A DNA stretch of 64,000 nucleotides from Kitasatospora arboriphila (GTDB taxonomy: Bacteria; Actinomycetota; Actinomycetes; Mycobacteriales; Mycobacteriaceae). The stretch spans positions 62,001 through 126,000 of the forward strand of contig NZ_JNYV01000002.1 in NCBI RefSeq assembly GCF_000717275.1. The letters run 5' to 3'. A model generated the notes under the pieces. That model did no database searches. It was not told the origin of the DNA and saw only the letters and a list, made by a program, of their open reading frames with translations. Below, piece by piece: positions 26,051-34,368 of this stretch (the first letter of the stretch is position 1; every line of letters starts with the position of its first letter). The translations under genes and the position numbers were made by a program.

Positions 26051-27001
26051 ATGCAACGAGCGAAGATCGCCGGGGTGATCGCTGCTCTCGTGTTGACCCT
26101 GGGGACCGTTTTCGGGACCGGCCCGGTGGCGGCGAAAGATCCATTGCCCGTCGACTACAACTTCTTCGCAGGTATCCCCAGCGAACTCACTCGGCCCGGC
26201 GGCTCCTTGCCCGGGTCCAACGACTGGAATTGCAAGCCGACTCCCGAACATCCGCGGCCCGTTGTTCTCGTGCACGGTACGGGCGGGGGCGCCCAGACCA
26301 ACTGGGGTACCTACGCGCCGCTGCTTGCGAACAACGGCTACTGCGTCTTCGCCTTGACCTACGGCGCCATCCCGTGGGCGCCGTGGCCGATCAGCGCACT
26401 CGGCGGCTTCGCATCCATCGACAAGAGTGCCGCCGAATTGGCCGCTTTTGTCGACAGGGTGCGCGCATCGACCGGCGCGGCCAAGGTCGACATCGTGGGG
26501 CATTCGCAGGGCACCTTGATGCCCACCTACTGGATCAAGTTCCTGGGCGGAGCCGACAAGGTTGACAAGTACATCTCCCTGGCGCCGTTGTGGAACGGCA
26601 CCAACGTCGCCGCGGCCGGTGAGATCGCAGCCTATGCCAAAGCGCTTGGGATAGACCAGGTTCAGCAGCAGACCATCGGCGCCATCTGCGCGGCGTGCCT
26701 GCAGATGACCAAGGGTTCGGACATGCTCAAGAAGCTGCAGCGTGATGGCCTCTATGACCCCGACATCACCTACACCAACATCATGACCCGCTTCGATGAA
26801 CTCGTTGTTCCGTACACGAGCGGGGAGCTGCGAGCCGAGAACGCCACGAACATCGTTGTGCAAGATGGATGTTCCCTGGACTACTCCGAGCACACCGGCA
26901 TCGCGGGATCTCGCCGTGCGGCGCAGTTCGTCCTGAACGCACTGGACCCGGCGCACCCACAGGCAGTCGGATGCGAGTTCGTCCCACCCTTCACCGGCTG
27001 A
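26051..27001 (+). CDS. Secreted lipase/esterase (alpha/beta hydrolase, LipA/class 2-like)
   Basis: 316 aa from ATG 26051 with GGGAG upstream; a Met 6 codons earlier is less likely. Sec signal peptide about 1-27 (VIAALVLTLGTVFGTGPVAA). The mature enzyme has RPVVLVHGTGGGAQTNWGTYAPLLANNGYCVFALTYG (oxyanion region), the nucleophile elbow VDIVGHSQGTLMP, the acid in TRFDELVVPYTSG and the His in DYSEHTGIAG. Cys pairs (NWNCKP, YCVF, ICAACLQ, DGCS) suggest extracellular disulfides. It hydrolyses short- to medium-chain esters or triglycerides outside the cell. The layout matches secreted actinobacterial 'lipase family' proteins of about 310 aa. Confidence 0.88.
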   Translation: MQRAKIAGVIAALVLTLGTVFGTGPVAAKDPLPVDYNFFAGIPSELTRPGGSLPGSNDWNCKPTPEHPRPVVLVHGTGGGAQTNWGTYAPLLANNGYCVFALTYGAIPWAPWPISALGGFASIDKSAAELAAFVDRVRASTGAAKVDIVGHSQGTLMPTYWIKFLGGADKVDKYISLAPLWNGTNVAAAGEIAAYAKALGIDQVQQQTIGAICAACLQMTKGSDMLKKLQRDGLYDPDITYTNIMTRFDELVVPYTSGELRAENATNIVVQDGCSLDYSEHTGIAGSRRAAQFVLNALDPAHPQAVGCEFVPPFTG

Positions 27002-27027
27002 GTCTCCGACCCCGGTCGGGTAGCAGT

Positions 27028-27387
27028 TCATCGGCGGTTGACGGGCGGGATATCCCGTTGAACCAGCCGAACCCGATCGCGGCTGACCACACCGGGGAAG
27101 AAGTAGTAACCCTGAGGTGACTCGACCAAAGTATCGGCGTCCACGCCGCTCACCTCCCACACGTCAACAGGTCCACCGGTGTTGTTCATTCGAACGAACC
27201 AGTCACACTCGTACTCATTGGCAGCGAGAAAGCACCCTTCTTGCTCCGGCCGATCCGAACCGGCGATTCCACGTGCGGCACCCATGAGGCGCCAGTCCAA
27301 CCCGCTCCGAGAGATGGACGCACGATTCTTTACTGACGTGACATGAAACCGAGTTGGGCACTTGCGCTCCGATACTTCTGATTGCAT
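27028..27387 (-). CDS. Putative ADP-ribosyltransferase-fold protein (DarT/KptA-like)
   Basis: 119 aa. The opening FHVTSVKNRASISRSGLDWRLMGAARGIAGS resembles the NAD-binding H-x-T...N...I...G-L signature of the RNA 2'-phosphotransferase/DarT/DUF4433 group. Next comes CFLAANEYECDWFVRMNN, where a hydrophobic strand carries F-L-A, then VDVWEVSGVDAD and GYYFFPGVVSRDRVRLV, like the last strands of that fold. It is shorter than KptA (about 180 aa), so it may be a minimal member or something else. There is no antitoxin-like gene adjacent. The assignment is by eye and needs a profile search. Confidence 0.45.
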   Translation of the reverse strand: MQSEVSERKCPTRFHVTSVKNRASISRSGLDWRLMGAARGIAGSDRPEQEGCFLAANEYECDWFVRMNNTGGPVDVWEVSGVDADTLVESPQGYYFFPGVVSRDRVRLVQRDIPPVNRR

Positions 27388-27563
27388 CCGGCCATTGTGC
27401 TGCGCCGAGAGCTGAAAGCTAAGTCATTTTCCAGCGGAACGAGACCATTCGCCTCCACCTACATGCGACAGCAAGCGGGCGCTGCTCCCGGCGATTACTT
27501 CCGTGTTCCGGCATGGTCTCACTTCGCAAGACCGACAAACCGCCACAACCCCAGGAGCGCATC

Positions 27564-27995
27564 ATGACCGCCATCGCCGACAACCCAACCACGTCCACCC
27601 GGACCACGTCCCCCATCAGCCGGAGGTCTCAGATCGCCGGCCGAGTGGTGACCGGACTCGTCAGCATCTTGCTGCTCGTCGACGCGATCTCGCACCTGGC
27701 ATTGCCGGAAGAGGTGACGAAGGCGTCGTACGAGCTCGGCTTCACCGACGGCGACATCGTTGCCATGGGCGTGGTGATGCTGGGGTGCCTTGCGTTGTAT
27801 CTGTACCCGCGGACCGCGATTCTCGGTGCGGTACTTCTGACCGGTTACTTCGGCGGCGCGACCACATCCCACATGATCGATGAAAAGTCGCTCAGCGCAG
27901 GCATTTTCCTGCCTGTTGCCGTCGGCATCGCAGTATGGGCCGGCCTCTGGCTGCGTAATGCGACGGTCCGCTCGATCATGCCGTTGGTGCGCTGA
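27564..27995 (+). CDS. DoxX-like integral membrane protein
   Basis: 143 aa from ATG 27564, with CCAGGAGCG just upstream. Four membrane helices: VVTGLVSILLLVDAISHLAL, DIVAMGVVMLGCLALYLYP, AILGAVLLTGYFGGATTSHMI and LPVAVGIAVWAGLWL. The spacing and the motifs LLLVDAISHL and GYFGGATTSH match the DoxX-like family (PF13564). Members are linked to redox or sulfur metabolism but their biochemistry is poorly defined. It is monocistronic and converges on the citrate synthase gene across a strong hairpin. Confidence 0.82.
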   Translation: MTAIADNPTTSTRTTSPISRRSQIAGRVVTGLVSILLLVDAISHLALPEEVTKASYELGFTDGDIVAMGVVMLGCLALYLYPRTAILGAVLLTGYFGGATTSHMIDEKSLSAGIFLPVAVGIAVWAGLWLRNATVRSIMPLVR

Positions 27996-28020
27996 TCACA
28001 CAACGACGTCACCCGACACC

Positions 28021-28051
28021 TGGACCCGGCGAGATCACCTCGCCGGGTCCA
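28021..28051. terminator. Strong bidirectional hairpin terminator
   Basis: A perfect 13-bp stem, TGGACCCGGCGAG with its complement, closes a 5-nt ATCAC loop. It lies between the stops of the DoxX-like gene (27995, plus) and the citrate synthase gene (28058, minus), so it can terminate both transcripts. No T run follows, as is common in Actinobacteria. Confidence 0.8.
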
Positions 28052-28057
28052 CTGGGC

Positions 28058-29185
28058 TCAACGGACAACCGGCGGGCCGACGTATCGGGCGCTCGGCCGA
28101 ATGATCTTGCGGTCCTCGGCCTGCTCGAGAATATTGGCGCACCAGCCCACCATCCGACTCACCGCGAAGGTGGGTGTGAACATCTGTCGGGGCACGCCGC
28201 AACTGTCCATGACGACCCCCGCATAGAACTCGACGTTCGCGTAGAGAGGACGATCCGGATAGGCCTCGGCCAACACCGCGACCACATCCTTCTCCACATC
28301 GATGGCGAACTCGGCCAGCGGTCCGCCGAGTCGGGACGCGATGTCACGCAACAGGTCCGACCTCGGGTCGTTGGTGCGGTACACCGCATGACCAAAACCC
28401 ATGATGCGGCTACGCCCCGCCAGCTGGGCTCTGGCCCAGGCGATCGCGTCGCCAGTCTCGGCGATCTCGTCGAGCGCATCGAGTGCCCGATCCGGCGCGC
28501 CGCCGTGTAGGGGTCCGGAGAATGCGCCGAGTGCCCCACACACCGCACTGAAGACGTCGGCGCCGGTCGAAGCGATCACCCGGGCGGTGAACGTCGATGC
28601 GTTGAACCCGTGATCCACCGTGGCGATCAGGTACTGCTCGATCGCTCGCGCGCGCTCGGGTTCCGGTTCCTTGCCGGTCAATCCGTACAACCAGTTCTCC
28701 GCGGTCGAGAGGTCGTCGCGCGGTGGTAGCGGATCCTCACCCGCTCGAATCCTGTGCAAGGCGGCAAGAATGGTCGGCGTCATCGCCGTGGCGGCCAGCG
28801 AGTCGGCAATCCTCTGATCTGGACCGGCATCCCACAGTGGCACCACCGATGTGGTTGCCGCGGCCGCCGACAATACGGTGCGTAGTCGCGCGAGCATCTG
28901 CCGTTCGTTGCCGGCCAGGGCGATCGTGCGTAACAGCGACGACAATTCCACTGGAATCGCGCGAAGGGCCCGCGTCGTGGCGACAAACGTGTCCAGCTCG
29001 TCGGGGTCAGGAAGGCGACCGTAGACGAACAAGAACCACACTTCTTCGAACGTCTTCGTCCTGGCCAGGTCGATGGCCGAGTACTGGCGATACTGATAGA
29101 AGCCCTCGTCACCACGTACATCACCGATCGCGGTATCCGCGACCACGACGTTGCTCAACCCCGGCGGGGCGACCATCACCGACAT
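28058..29185 (-). CDS. Citrate synthase/2-methylcitrate synthase family enzyme
   Basis: 375 aa from ATG 29185 with GGAG 6 nt upstream; the frame is open for 20 more codons that look non-coding. Active-site regions are present: IATVDHGFNASTFTAR (first His), GPLHGGAPDRAL (second His), IMGFGHAVYRTNDPRS, and ANVEFYAGVVMDSCG, where the usual catalytic Asp is Glu. FTPTFAVSRMVGWCANILEQ and the terminal RPSARYVGP complete the family. It condenses oxaloacetate with acetyl- or propionyl-CoA. It is divergent from a second family member, the HTH-headed gene at 29286, and no prpB/prpD is in sight. Confidence 0.9.
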   Translation of the reverse strand: MSVMVAPPGLSNVVVADTAIGDVRGDEGFYQYRQYSAIDLARTKTFEEVWFLFVYGRLPDPDELDTFVATTRALRAIPVELSSLLRTIALAGNERQMLARLRTVLSAAAATTSVVPLWDAGPDQRIADSLAATAMTPTILAALHRIRAGEDPLPPRDDLSTAENWLYGLTGKEPEPERARAIEQYLIATVDHGFNASTFTARVIASTGADVFSAVCGALGAFSGPLHGGAPDRALDALDEIAETGDAIAWARAQLAGRSRIMGFGHAVYRTNDPRSDLLRDIASRLGGPLAEFAIDVEKDVVAVLAEAYPDRPLYANVEFYAGVVMDSCGVPRQMFTPTFAVSRMVGWCANILEQAEDRKIIRPSARYVGPPVVR

Positions 29186-29254
29186 GTGAATCTCCGATCC
29201 ATAAGTGTGGTTGGCTGGCAATAACATTCGACCGACGGTTGCCATGTGTCAATG

Positions 29255-29267
29255 TTGATCGAATCAA
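29255..29267. promoter_or_regulatory. Dyad in the divergent citrate synthase promoter region
   Basis: TTGAT-CGA-ATCAA is a perfect 5-bp inverted repeat, flanked by direct copies of CAATGT 9 nt apart (29250-29255 and 29265-29270). It is 18 nt upstream of the HTH-citrate synthase start at 29286 and 70 nt from the other start, so a protein bound there could control both. The HTH-headed protein itself is the obvious candidate to bind it. Confidence 0.45.
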
Positions 29268-29285
29268 TGTGAAGGGACCTCGACG

Positions 29286-30545
29286 ATGGCAGTTCGATCG
29301 ACCGATCACGTGGCCCATCACCGTCGGCGGCGGCCCACACCGCTGCGATACGATGGACGCGACTACCTCACCACTGCGCAAGTCGCCCGGCTGCTCGGCG
29401 TCAAAACGCAAACCGTGTACGCCTACGTGAGCCGGGGGCTACTGACCAGCGCTGCCGTCGACGGGGTCCGGGGCAGCGTGTTCGCCGTCGACGAGGTGGA
29501 TGCACTGACCCGGCGTTCCGCCGGCCGACCTCCGGCCGGCGTCGTCGAACGTATCCGAACCCAGATCACACTGCTCGACGATGATCACCTCTACTACCGT
29601 GGCCAGGATGCCGCCGCGCTCGCCACCTCGCTGAACTTAGAGGCAGTTGCCGCAATGCTGTGGCAGAGTGAACCCGAATGGGGTCGAACCATGCTGCCCC
29701 GCAACGTGATCAGGCAGTTGAGAGCCCTCAGCAACCCCGCCGGTCGCCGTGTCGACTTGGTCAGAATGGCCATCGACGTACTCGGATCCCGCGACAACCT
29801 CCGCCACCAGCTCACCCACGATGTGGTGACCCGCAAGGCAGCCGGCATCCTCGACACGGTGGTCGATTGTCTACCTGTCGCCTCCGGTCAGGACGCAATC
29901 GGGACATCACTCGCGGCAAGGCTGTGGCCGCGGCTCACCTCCATCCCCGCAAATCGCGGCCGTATCCGCTTGCTGAACGCCGCGCTGGTCTTGCTGGCCG
30001 ACCACGACCTGACTGCGAGCACGGTCGCGGCCAGGGTCGCCGCGAGCGCGCGCGGCAGCATCTATTCCGTGGTCACCGCGGGACTCGGTACGCTCGACGG
30101 GCCGTTGCACGGCGGTGCCGCCAGCAGGGCGTCACGATTTCTGACCGATGCGCTGGACGATCCTTCGAGTGCATCGGCGCTGTGGTCAGGGCCTGACCAG
30201 GCCGCACCCGGTTTCGGTCACGTGGTGTACCGGGACCACGATCCGCGCGCCGAGGCCCTGTTCGAATTGATGGCCACCACCACCGGCGGCGACCGGAAAG
30301 TCATCCGAACCATCGAAGAGTTGCGGGGTATCGCCAGGCAGACCGATGCCGCGTTCCTCAATTCGGATATGGCACTTGCCGCGATCGCGGTCCGCTTCGA
30401 CATGGCGCCAGACGCGGCCGAGACGATCTTCGCGATCGCGCGAATCGCAGGATGGGTTGCCCACGCCATCGAGGAGTACGAGGAGCCGAGACTGCGGTTC
30501 CGGCCGCAGGGTGTCTACGTCGGGGTGCGACCACCTGCCCCGTGA
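29286..30545 (+). CDS. Citrate synthase-like protein with N-terminal helix-turn-helix domain
   Basis: 419 aa; AAGGGA ribosome binding site. Residues about 27-75 form an excisionase/MerR-like DNA-binding domain (YLTTAQVARLLGVKTQTVYAYVSRGLLTSAAVDGVRGSVFAVDEVDAL). Residues about 90-415 form a citrate synthase core with ALVLLADHDLTASTVAARVAAS, GPLHGGAAS, GFGHVVYRDHDPRAE and LNSDMALA, where the catalytic Asp can still be aligned. The C-terminus RLRFRPQGVYVG is family-like. Substrate-binding loops are more divergent than in the neighbour, so it may act mainly as a sensor-regulator of the divergent gene. HTH-citrate synthase fusions are known in Actinobacteria; whether they are active enzymes is open. 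Confidence 0.87.
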   Translation: MAVRSTDHVAHHRRRRPTPLRYDGRDYLTTAQVARLLGVKTQTVYAYVSRGLLTSAAVDGVRGSVFAVDEVDALTRRSAGRPPAGVVERIRTQITLLDDDHLYYRGQDAAALATSLNLEAVAAMLWQSEPEWGRTMLPRNVIRQLRALSNPAGRRVDLVRMAIDVLGSRDNLRHQLTHDVVTRKAAGILDTVVDCLPVASGQDAIGTSLAARLWPRLTSIPANRGRIRLLNAALVLLADHDLTASTVAARVAASARGSIYSVVTAGLGTLDGPLHGGAASRASRFLTDALDDPSSASALWSGPDQAAPGFGHVVYRDHDPRAEALFELMATTTGGDRKVIRTIEELRGIARQTDAAFLNSDMALAAIAVRFDMAPDAAETIFAIARIAGWVAHAIEEYEEPRLRFRPQGVYVGVRPPAP

Positions 30546-30586
30546 GTCGACTGCGAGCCGTCCTCGATGACGCATCGTTTTGATCG

Positions 30587-30614
30587 CCGCGCACCGGTTC
30601 AAACCCGTGCGCGG
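30587..30614. terminator. Bidirectional hairpin between convergent genes
   Basis: CCGCGCAC and GTGCGCGG form a perfect 8-bp stem. The 12-nt loop can pair further (GGTT-CA-AACC) after one mismatch. It lies between the stops of the HTH-citrate synthase (30545) and the PPOX gene (30650). Confidence 0.6.
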
Positions 30615-30649
30615 TGCACAAAACGGTGCGTGGGCGATCGCCTCCGGAG

Positions 30650-31132
30650 TCAGTCCTGAGCGTCGAGGCGGGCAGCCACGTCTTCCGGAAATCCGCCGGT
30701 GGCAATGGGACTCCAGCGCGACGGGGTGATCCGGATCAGCGACTTGCCTTGTACACGCATCGCCTTGCGGTAGTCGTCCCAGTCGGGATGCTCACCCGAG
30801 ATGCTACGAAAGTAGTCGACAAGCGCATCTTCGGCCTCCGGCATGTCGAGCACCTCGGCGGTTCCATCGATCTGGACCCAGGCGCCGTTCCATTCGTCGG
30901 ACACCACACACACGCTCACCGAGCTGTTACGGCGGGCGTTGGCCGTTTTTGCGCGGCCGGGGTATGTCGAGATGACGATGCGGCCTTCCTCGTCCACTCC
31001 TCCGGTGACCGGCGAAAGCTGCGGACTGCCATCGGATCGGACCGTACTGAGCAGCATGTGGTGGCGCGGCCGGACAAAATCCAGCAGTGCTTGGCGTTCG
31101 ACGTCGGTGGTGGTCGCAACTGTTCTGGCCAT
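30650..31132 (-). CDS. PPOX-class F420/flavin-dependent oxidoreductase
   Basis: 160 aa with the split-barrel fold: FVRPRHHMLLSTVRSDGSPQLSPVTGGVDEEGRIVISTYPGRAKTANARRNSSVSVCV is the standard nucleotide-binding half, followed by GAWVQIDGTAEVLDMPEAEDAL and a final VQGKSLIRITPSRWSPIATG. This is the TIGR03618/PPOX F420-dependent pattern of Actinobacteria, which bind F420 or FMN and reduce small electrophiles or biliverdin-like substrates. It lies 10 nt downstream of the acyl-CoA synthetase stop on the same strand, so it is probably co-transcribed with it; the shared pathway is unclear. Confidence 0.87.
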   Translation of the reverse strand: MARTVATTTDVERQALLDFVRPRHHMLLSTVRSDGSPQLSPVTGGVDEEGRIVISTYPGRAKTANARRNSSVSVCVVSDEWNGAWVQIDGTAEVLDMPEAEDALVDYFRSISGEHPDWDDYRKAMRVQGKSLIRITPSRWSPIATGGFPEDVAARLDAQD

Positions 31133-31142
31133 GGGATGCAGT

Positions 31143-32672
31143 CTAGTCCTGTAATCCGGTGCGCAGTTCTCGCTTCAGCAGCTTACCGCTCTGGTTCCGC
31201 GGCAGTTCTTCCACGAACACAACGCGTTTCGGCACTTTGAAGGGAGCGATCTGCTCCTTGACATGAGCGATCAGGTCATCGGGCGACACATCGCCCGCGT
31301 CCGGACGCAGCACGACCACCGCGGTGATCGCCTCGATCCACTTCTCGTCCGGTGTTCCGATCACTGCGACCTCCGCGACACCGGGATGGGTGTACACGGC
31401 ATCTTCGACCTCGCGCGATGCCACCAGGATCCCACCGGTGTTGATGACGTCTTTGATCCGGTCGACCACGGTGATGTAGCCCTGCGCGTCACGGGTGACC
31501 AGGTCACCGGAATGGAACCAGCCATCCCGGAACGCCTCTTCGGTGGCCGCGGGGTTGTCCCAATAGCCTTGGCACAGTTGCGGAGAGCGGTAGAGCACCT
31601 CACCGGGGGTGCCGTCGGCGACGTCGTTGCCGTCGGTGTCCACCACTCGTGTCTCGACAAAGAACACTGCTCGGCCACATGACGCCGGCCGGTCCGCATG
31701 CTCCTCGGGTTGCAGAACCGTTGCCAGTGGGCCGATTTCGGATTGACCGAAGCAGTTGTAGAAGGCGATGTCGGGGTAGCGTTCGCGTAGCCGGTTCAGC
31801 ACGGTGACCGGCATGATGGAGGCACCGTACTGGGCCTTACGCAGGGTCGAGAGATCGCGGGTCTCGAGATCGGGATGACCGGCCAGCGGCACCCACACGG
31901 TCGGCGCCAGGAACAGCGACCCGATCTTCTCGGCTTCGATGCGCCGCAGGATCTCCGGGATGTCCGGGGTCTCCATGAGGCTGATCGTGGCTCCCACCGA
32001 CAGGTAAGGGAGCATGAACACGTGCATGCCCGCCGAGTGATAGAGCGGCATGCAGATCAGCGGGTTGTCCGACTCGGTGAAGGCGAGCGCCATCACCGAA
32101 GACACGTATTCGTGGACCATGGCGCCGTGGGTCATCATCGCACCCTTGGGTTTCGACGTGGTTCCCGAGGTGTAGAGCAATTGCACGAGGCTGGTCTCGT
32201 CAACCGGGTCGTCGATGTCCGGGATGTCTCCCGAACTGCAGCGCTCCAGTAGTGAATCCGTGTCGTCACGTAATGCAACGATGTGCTCGACGTCCAGCTG
32301 TTCGGCTACGGGCGTGAGGCCCGGCCGAAGTGCCGGGTCCACCAGCACCGCACGACTTCCCGACTGGCCGACCAGGTATTCGAGCTCGCCACCCTTCAGC
32401 GCATAGTTGACAGGTACATGGACCAGTCCGGCGCGGGCGCAGGCCAAGAATCCGATGAGGTAGGCGTCGGAGTTGGTGCCGTATGCCGCGACCCGATCAC
32501 CTCCGCTCAGGCCGATCGACCGGAGGTGTCCCGCGGCCCTGCTGACAGCGGCATCGAGATCGCGATAGGACCACGAGCGATCGGCGAACCGGAGTGCGAT
32601 GCGATCAGGGAATTTGGCCGCGCTCCGCCGGAGGATGCCGTCGACGGTACTGGCACGAAACATTGTGCTCAT
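31143..32672 (-). CDS. Acyl-CoA synthetase (AMP-forming, FadD-like)
   Basis: 509 aa. The AMP-binding signatures are complete: LLYTSGTTSKPKGAMMTHGAM (P-loop), FYNCFGQSEIG (A5), GWFHSGDLVTRDAQGYITVVDRIKDVINTGGILVASREVE (A7-A8 hinge) and the catalytic C-terminal Lys in LPRNQSGKLLKRELR. It adenylates a carboxylic acid and forms the CoA thioester in the cytoplasm. Subfamily features are typical of medium-chain or aryl acid-type FadD proteins; the chain length cannot be told. It is divergent from the amidohydrolase, and the 63-nt gap carries both promoters. Confidence 0.9.
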   Translation of the reverse strand: MSTMFRASTVDGILRRSAAKFPDRIALRFADRSWSYRDLDAAVSRAAGHLRSIGLSGGDRVAAYGTNSDAYLIGFLACARAGLVHVPVNYALKGGELEYLVGQSGSRAVLVDPALRPGLTPVAEQLDVEHIVALRDDTDSLLERCSSGDIPDIDDPVDETSLVQLLYTSGTTSKPKGAMMTHGAMVHEYVSSVMALAFTESDNPLICMPLYHSAGMHVFMLPYLSVGATISLMETPDIPEILRRIEAEKIGSLFLAPTVWVPLAGHPDLETRDLSTLRKAQYGASIMPVTVLNRLRERYPDIAFYNCFGQSEIGPLATVLQPEEHADRPASCGRAVFFVETRVVDTDGNDVADGTPGEVLYRSPQLCQGYWDNPAATEEAFRDGWFHSGDLVTRDAQGYITVVDRIKDVINTGGILVASREVEDAVYTHPGVAEVAVIGTPDEKWIEAITAVVVLRPDAGDVSPDDLIAHVKEQIAPFKVPKRVVFVEELPRNQSGKLLKRELRTGLQD

Positions 32673-32735
32673 GGGAAAACTTTATAGGAAGTCCAAGTAT
32701 CTCGACCGCACATCTGTCGTGAGAAGCTGGGCGCC

Positions 32736-34253
32736 ATGACCGCCTCATCCACTCTGATCCGCAGTGCGCGATTGGTTCGGGTCGGCCGACCAACCCCCAC
32801 AGATCTCCCCGTCGACATCCGGATCGACGACGGAACGGTGACCGAGATCGCCGACAAGCTACGACCACTCGGCGCGGAGACGGTCATCGACGCAGCCGGG
32901 CGCTGGGCCATCCCCGGACTCTGGGACCAGCACGCTCACCTGACCTGGTGGGCCCAAAGCCGTTCCAAACTGGACGTATCCGGAACTTCAGGCCCCGACG
33001 ACGTGCTGCGCATCGTCGCGGACCACGTGGCGTCACTGCCCCACCCCTGGCGGTCCGGCGCGATCGTCGGCTACGGATTCCGGACGGCCACCTGGCCCGA
33101 ACAGCCAACCGCTGCCATGCTCGACACCGTCAGCGGATCCCATCCGGTCATCCTGGCCAGCGGCGACGGTCACACCGGCTGGCTGAACACCAAAGCTCTT
33201 GCACTTCTGGGGGTTCCATTTCGCGACGGGCCACTTCTGGAGTCCGAGTGGTTCGACCTGCAACACCGTGTCAGTGCCCTGACCGCCGCATCGGAAAACA
33301 TCGACGACCTGCTGCGCGCGACCATCGCGGACGCAGCGAGCAAAGGTGTTGTCGGTGTCGTCGACTTCGAGATGGCTCCGGGCTACCTGGAGTGGCCGGA
33401 ACGATTTGCCCGCGGTATCGATCAGATCCGCATTCGGCCGGTCACGTACCCCGACAGACTCGACGATGTCCTGGCGGCAGGTCTGCGAACGGGCAGCGAA
33501 CTCGCCGACGGACGAGGGTTGCTGACCATGGGTCCGTTGAAGATCTTCTCGGACGGGTCGCTCAACACCCGCACCGCGTTCTGCTGCGAGCCCTATACCG
33601 ACACCGAACACCACACACTCGGCCACCAGGCATACGACCACCAGTCCCTCGTGGAGTTGCTCACCCGTGGACACCGCGGCGGCATGGACATCGCCTTGCA
33701 CGCCATCGGGGATGCTGCGGTGGACCAGGCACTGAGCGCGTTCGAGGCAACCGGCGCACGCGGCGGTATCGAACACGTGCAACTCATCCGCCACGACGAC
33801 ATCCGGCGGATGCGAGCCCTGGGCGTACGCGCGAGTGTCCAGCCGGCCCATCTGCTCGACGACCGGGAGGTGGCCCGGCAATGCTGGTCCGACCGCACCG
33901 ACCGTTGTTTCGCCCTTCGTTCGATGCTGCGGGGTGGTGTCACACTCGCGCTCGGCTCCGATGCACCGGTTGCCCCACTCGATCCGAGAATCGCGATGGC
34001 AGCAGCCGTCGATCGGGGCGCCGACGCGACAACCGAGCCGTGGAACCCCGATGAGGCCCTCACCCCGGCGCAAGCCCTCTCGGCCAGTACTGATGGGCAG
34101 ACCACGGTGGCAGTGGGCAGTCGGGGCGATGTGGTGCTGCTCGACGACAATCCGATCGCATCAGGTACTTCGACGCAGATGGGCGCTCGTCTGCGCGCAC
34201 TCGGAGTCGCCGCCACCGTCGTCCGCGGCCGGCCCGTTCACCTCTCCCTGTAA
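32736..34253 (+). CDS. Amidohydrolase (YtcJ-like, metal-dependent)
   Basis: 505 aa. The metal-dependent hydrolase fold shows WAIPGLWDQHAHLTWWAQS (H-x-H ligands), ILASGDGHTGWLNTKAL, GPLKIFSDGSLNTRTAFCCEPY, DIALHAIGDAAVDQAL (His), IEHVQLIRHDDIRRM and LALGSDAPVAPLDPRIAMAAAV (catalytic Asp), then an N+C composite beta-sandwich. This matches the YtcJ/AmdhdIII group (PF07969), which hydrolyses N-acyl, carbamate or related amide bonds; the substrate is not predictable. It starts 63 nt from the divergent acyl-CoA synthetase. Size is normal (500-560 aa). Confidence 0.85.
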   Translation: MTASSTLIRSARLVRVGRPTPTDLPVDIRIDDGTVTEIADKLRPLGAETVIDAAGRWAIPGLWDQHAHLTWWAQSRSKLDVSGTSGPDDVLRIVADHVASLPHPWRSGAIVGYGFRTATWPEQPTAAMLDTVSGSHPVILASGDGHTGWLNTKALALLGVPFRDGPLLESEWFDLQHRVSALTAASENIDDLLRATIADAASKGVVGVVDFEMAPGYLEWPERFARGIDQIRIRPVTYPDRLDDVLAAGLRTGSELADGRGLLTMGPLKIFSDGSLNTRTAFCCEPYTDTEHHTLGHQAYDHQSLVELLTRGHRGGMDIALHAIGDAAVDQALSAFEATGARGGIEHVQLIRHDDIRRMRALGVRASVQPAHLLDDREVARQCWSDRTDRCFALRSMLRGGVTLALGSDAPVAPLDPRIAMAAAVDRGADATTEPWNPDEALTPAQALSASTDGQTTVAVGSRGDVVLLDDNPIASGTSTQMGARLRALGVAATVVRGRPVHLSL

Positions 34254-34368
34254 CGGCGGGGGACAGCACGACTTGGGGCAAACCTCTCGTTACGGTAGGT
34301 TTGCGGGGGTTCCGGCCACGTCTGCCGACCACCACTCCGAGTGCCCACATCAGCTCGAAAGGACGCGC

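Noticed and set aside
30595..30606. GGTTCAAACC resembling a tRNA T-loop
   Set aside because: No acceptor stem, anticodon arm or CCA-compatible layout around it; it is the loop of the bidirectional hairpin.
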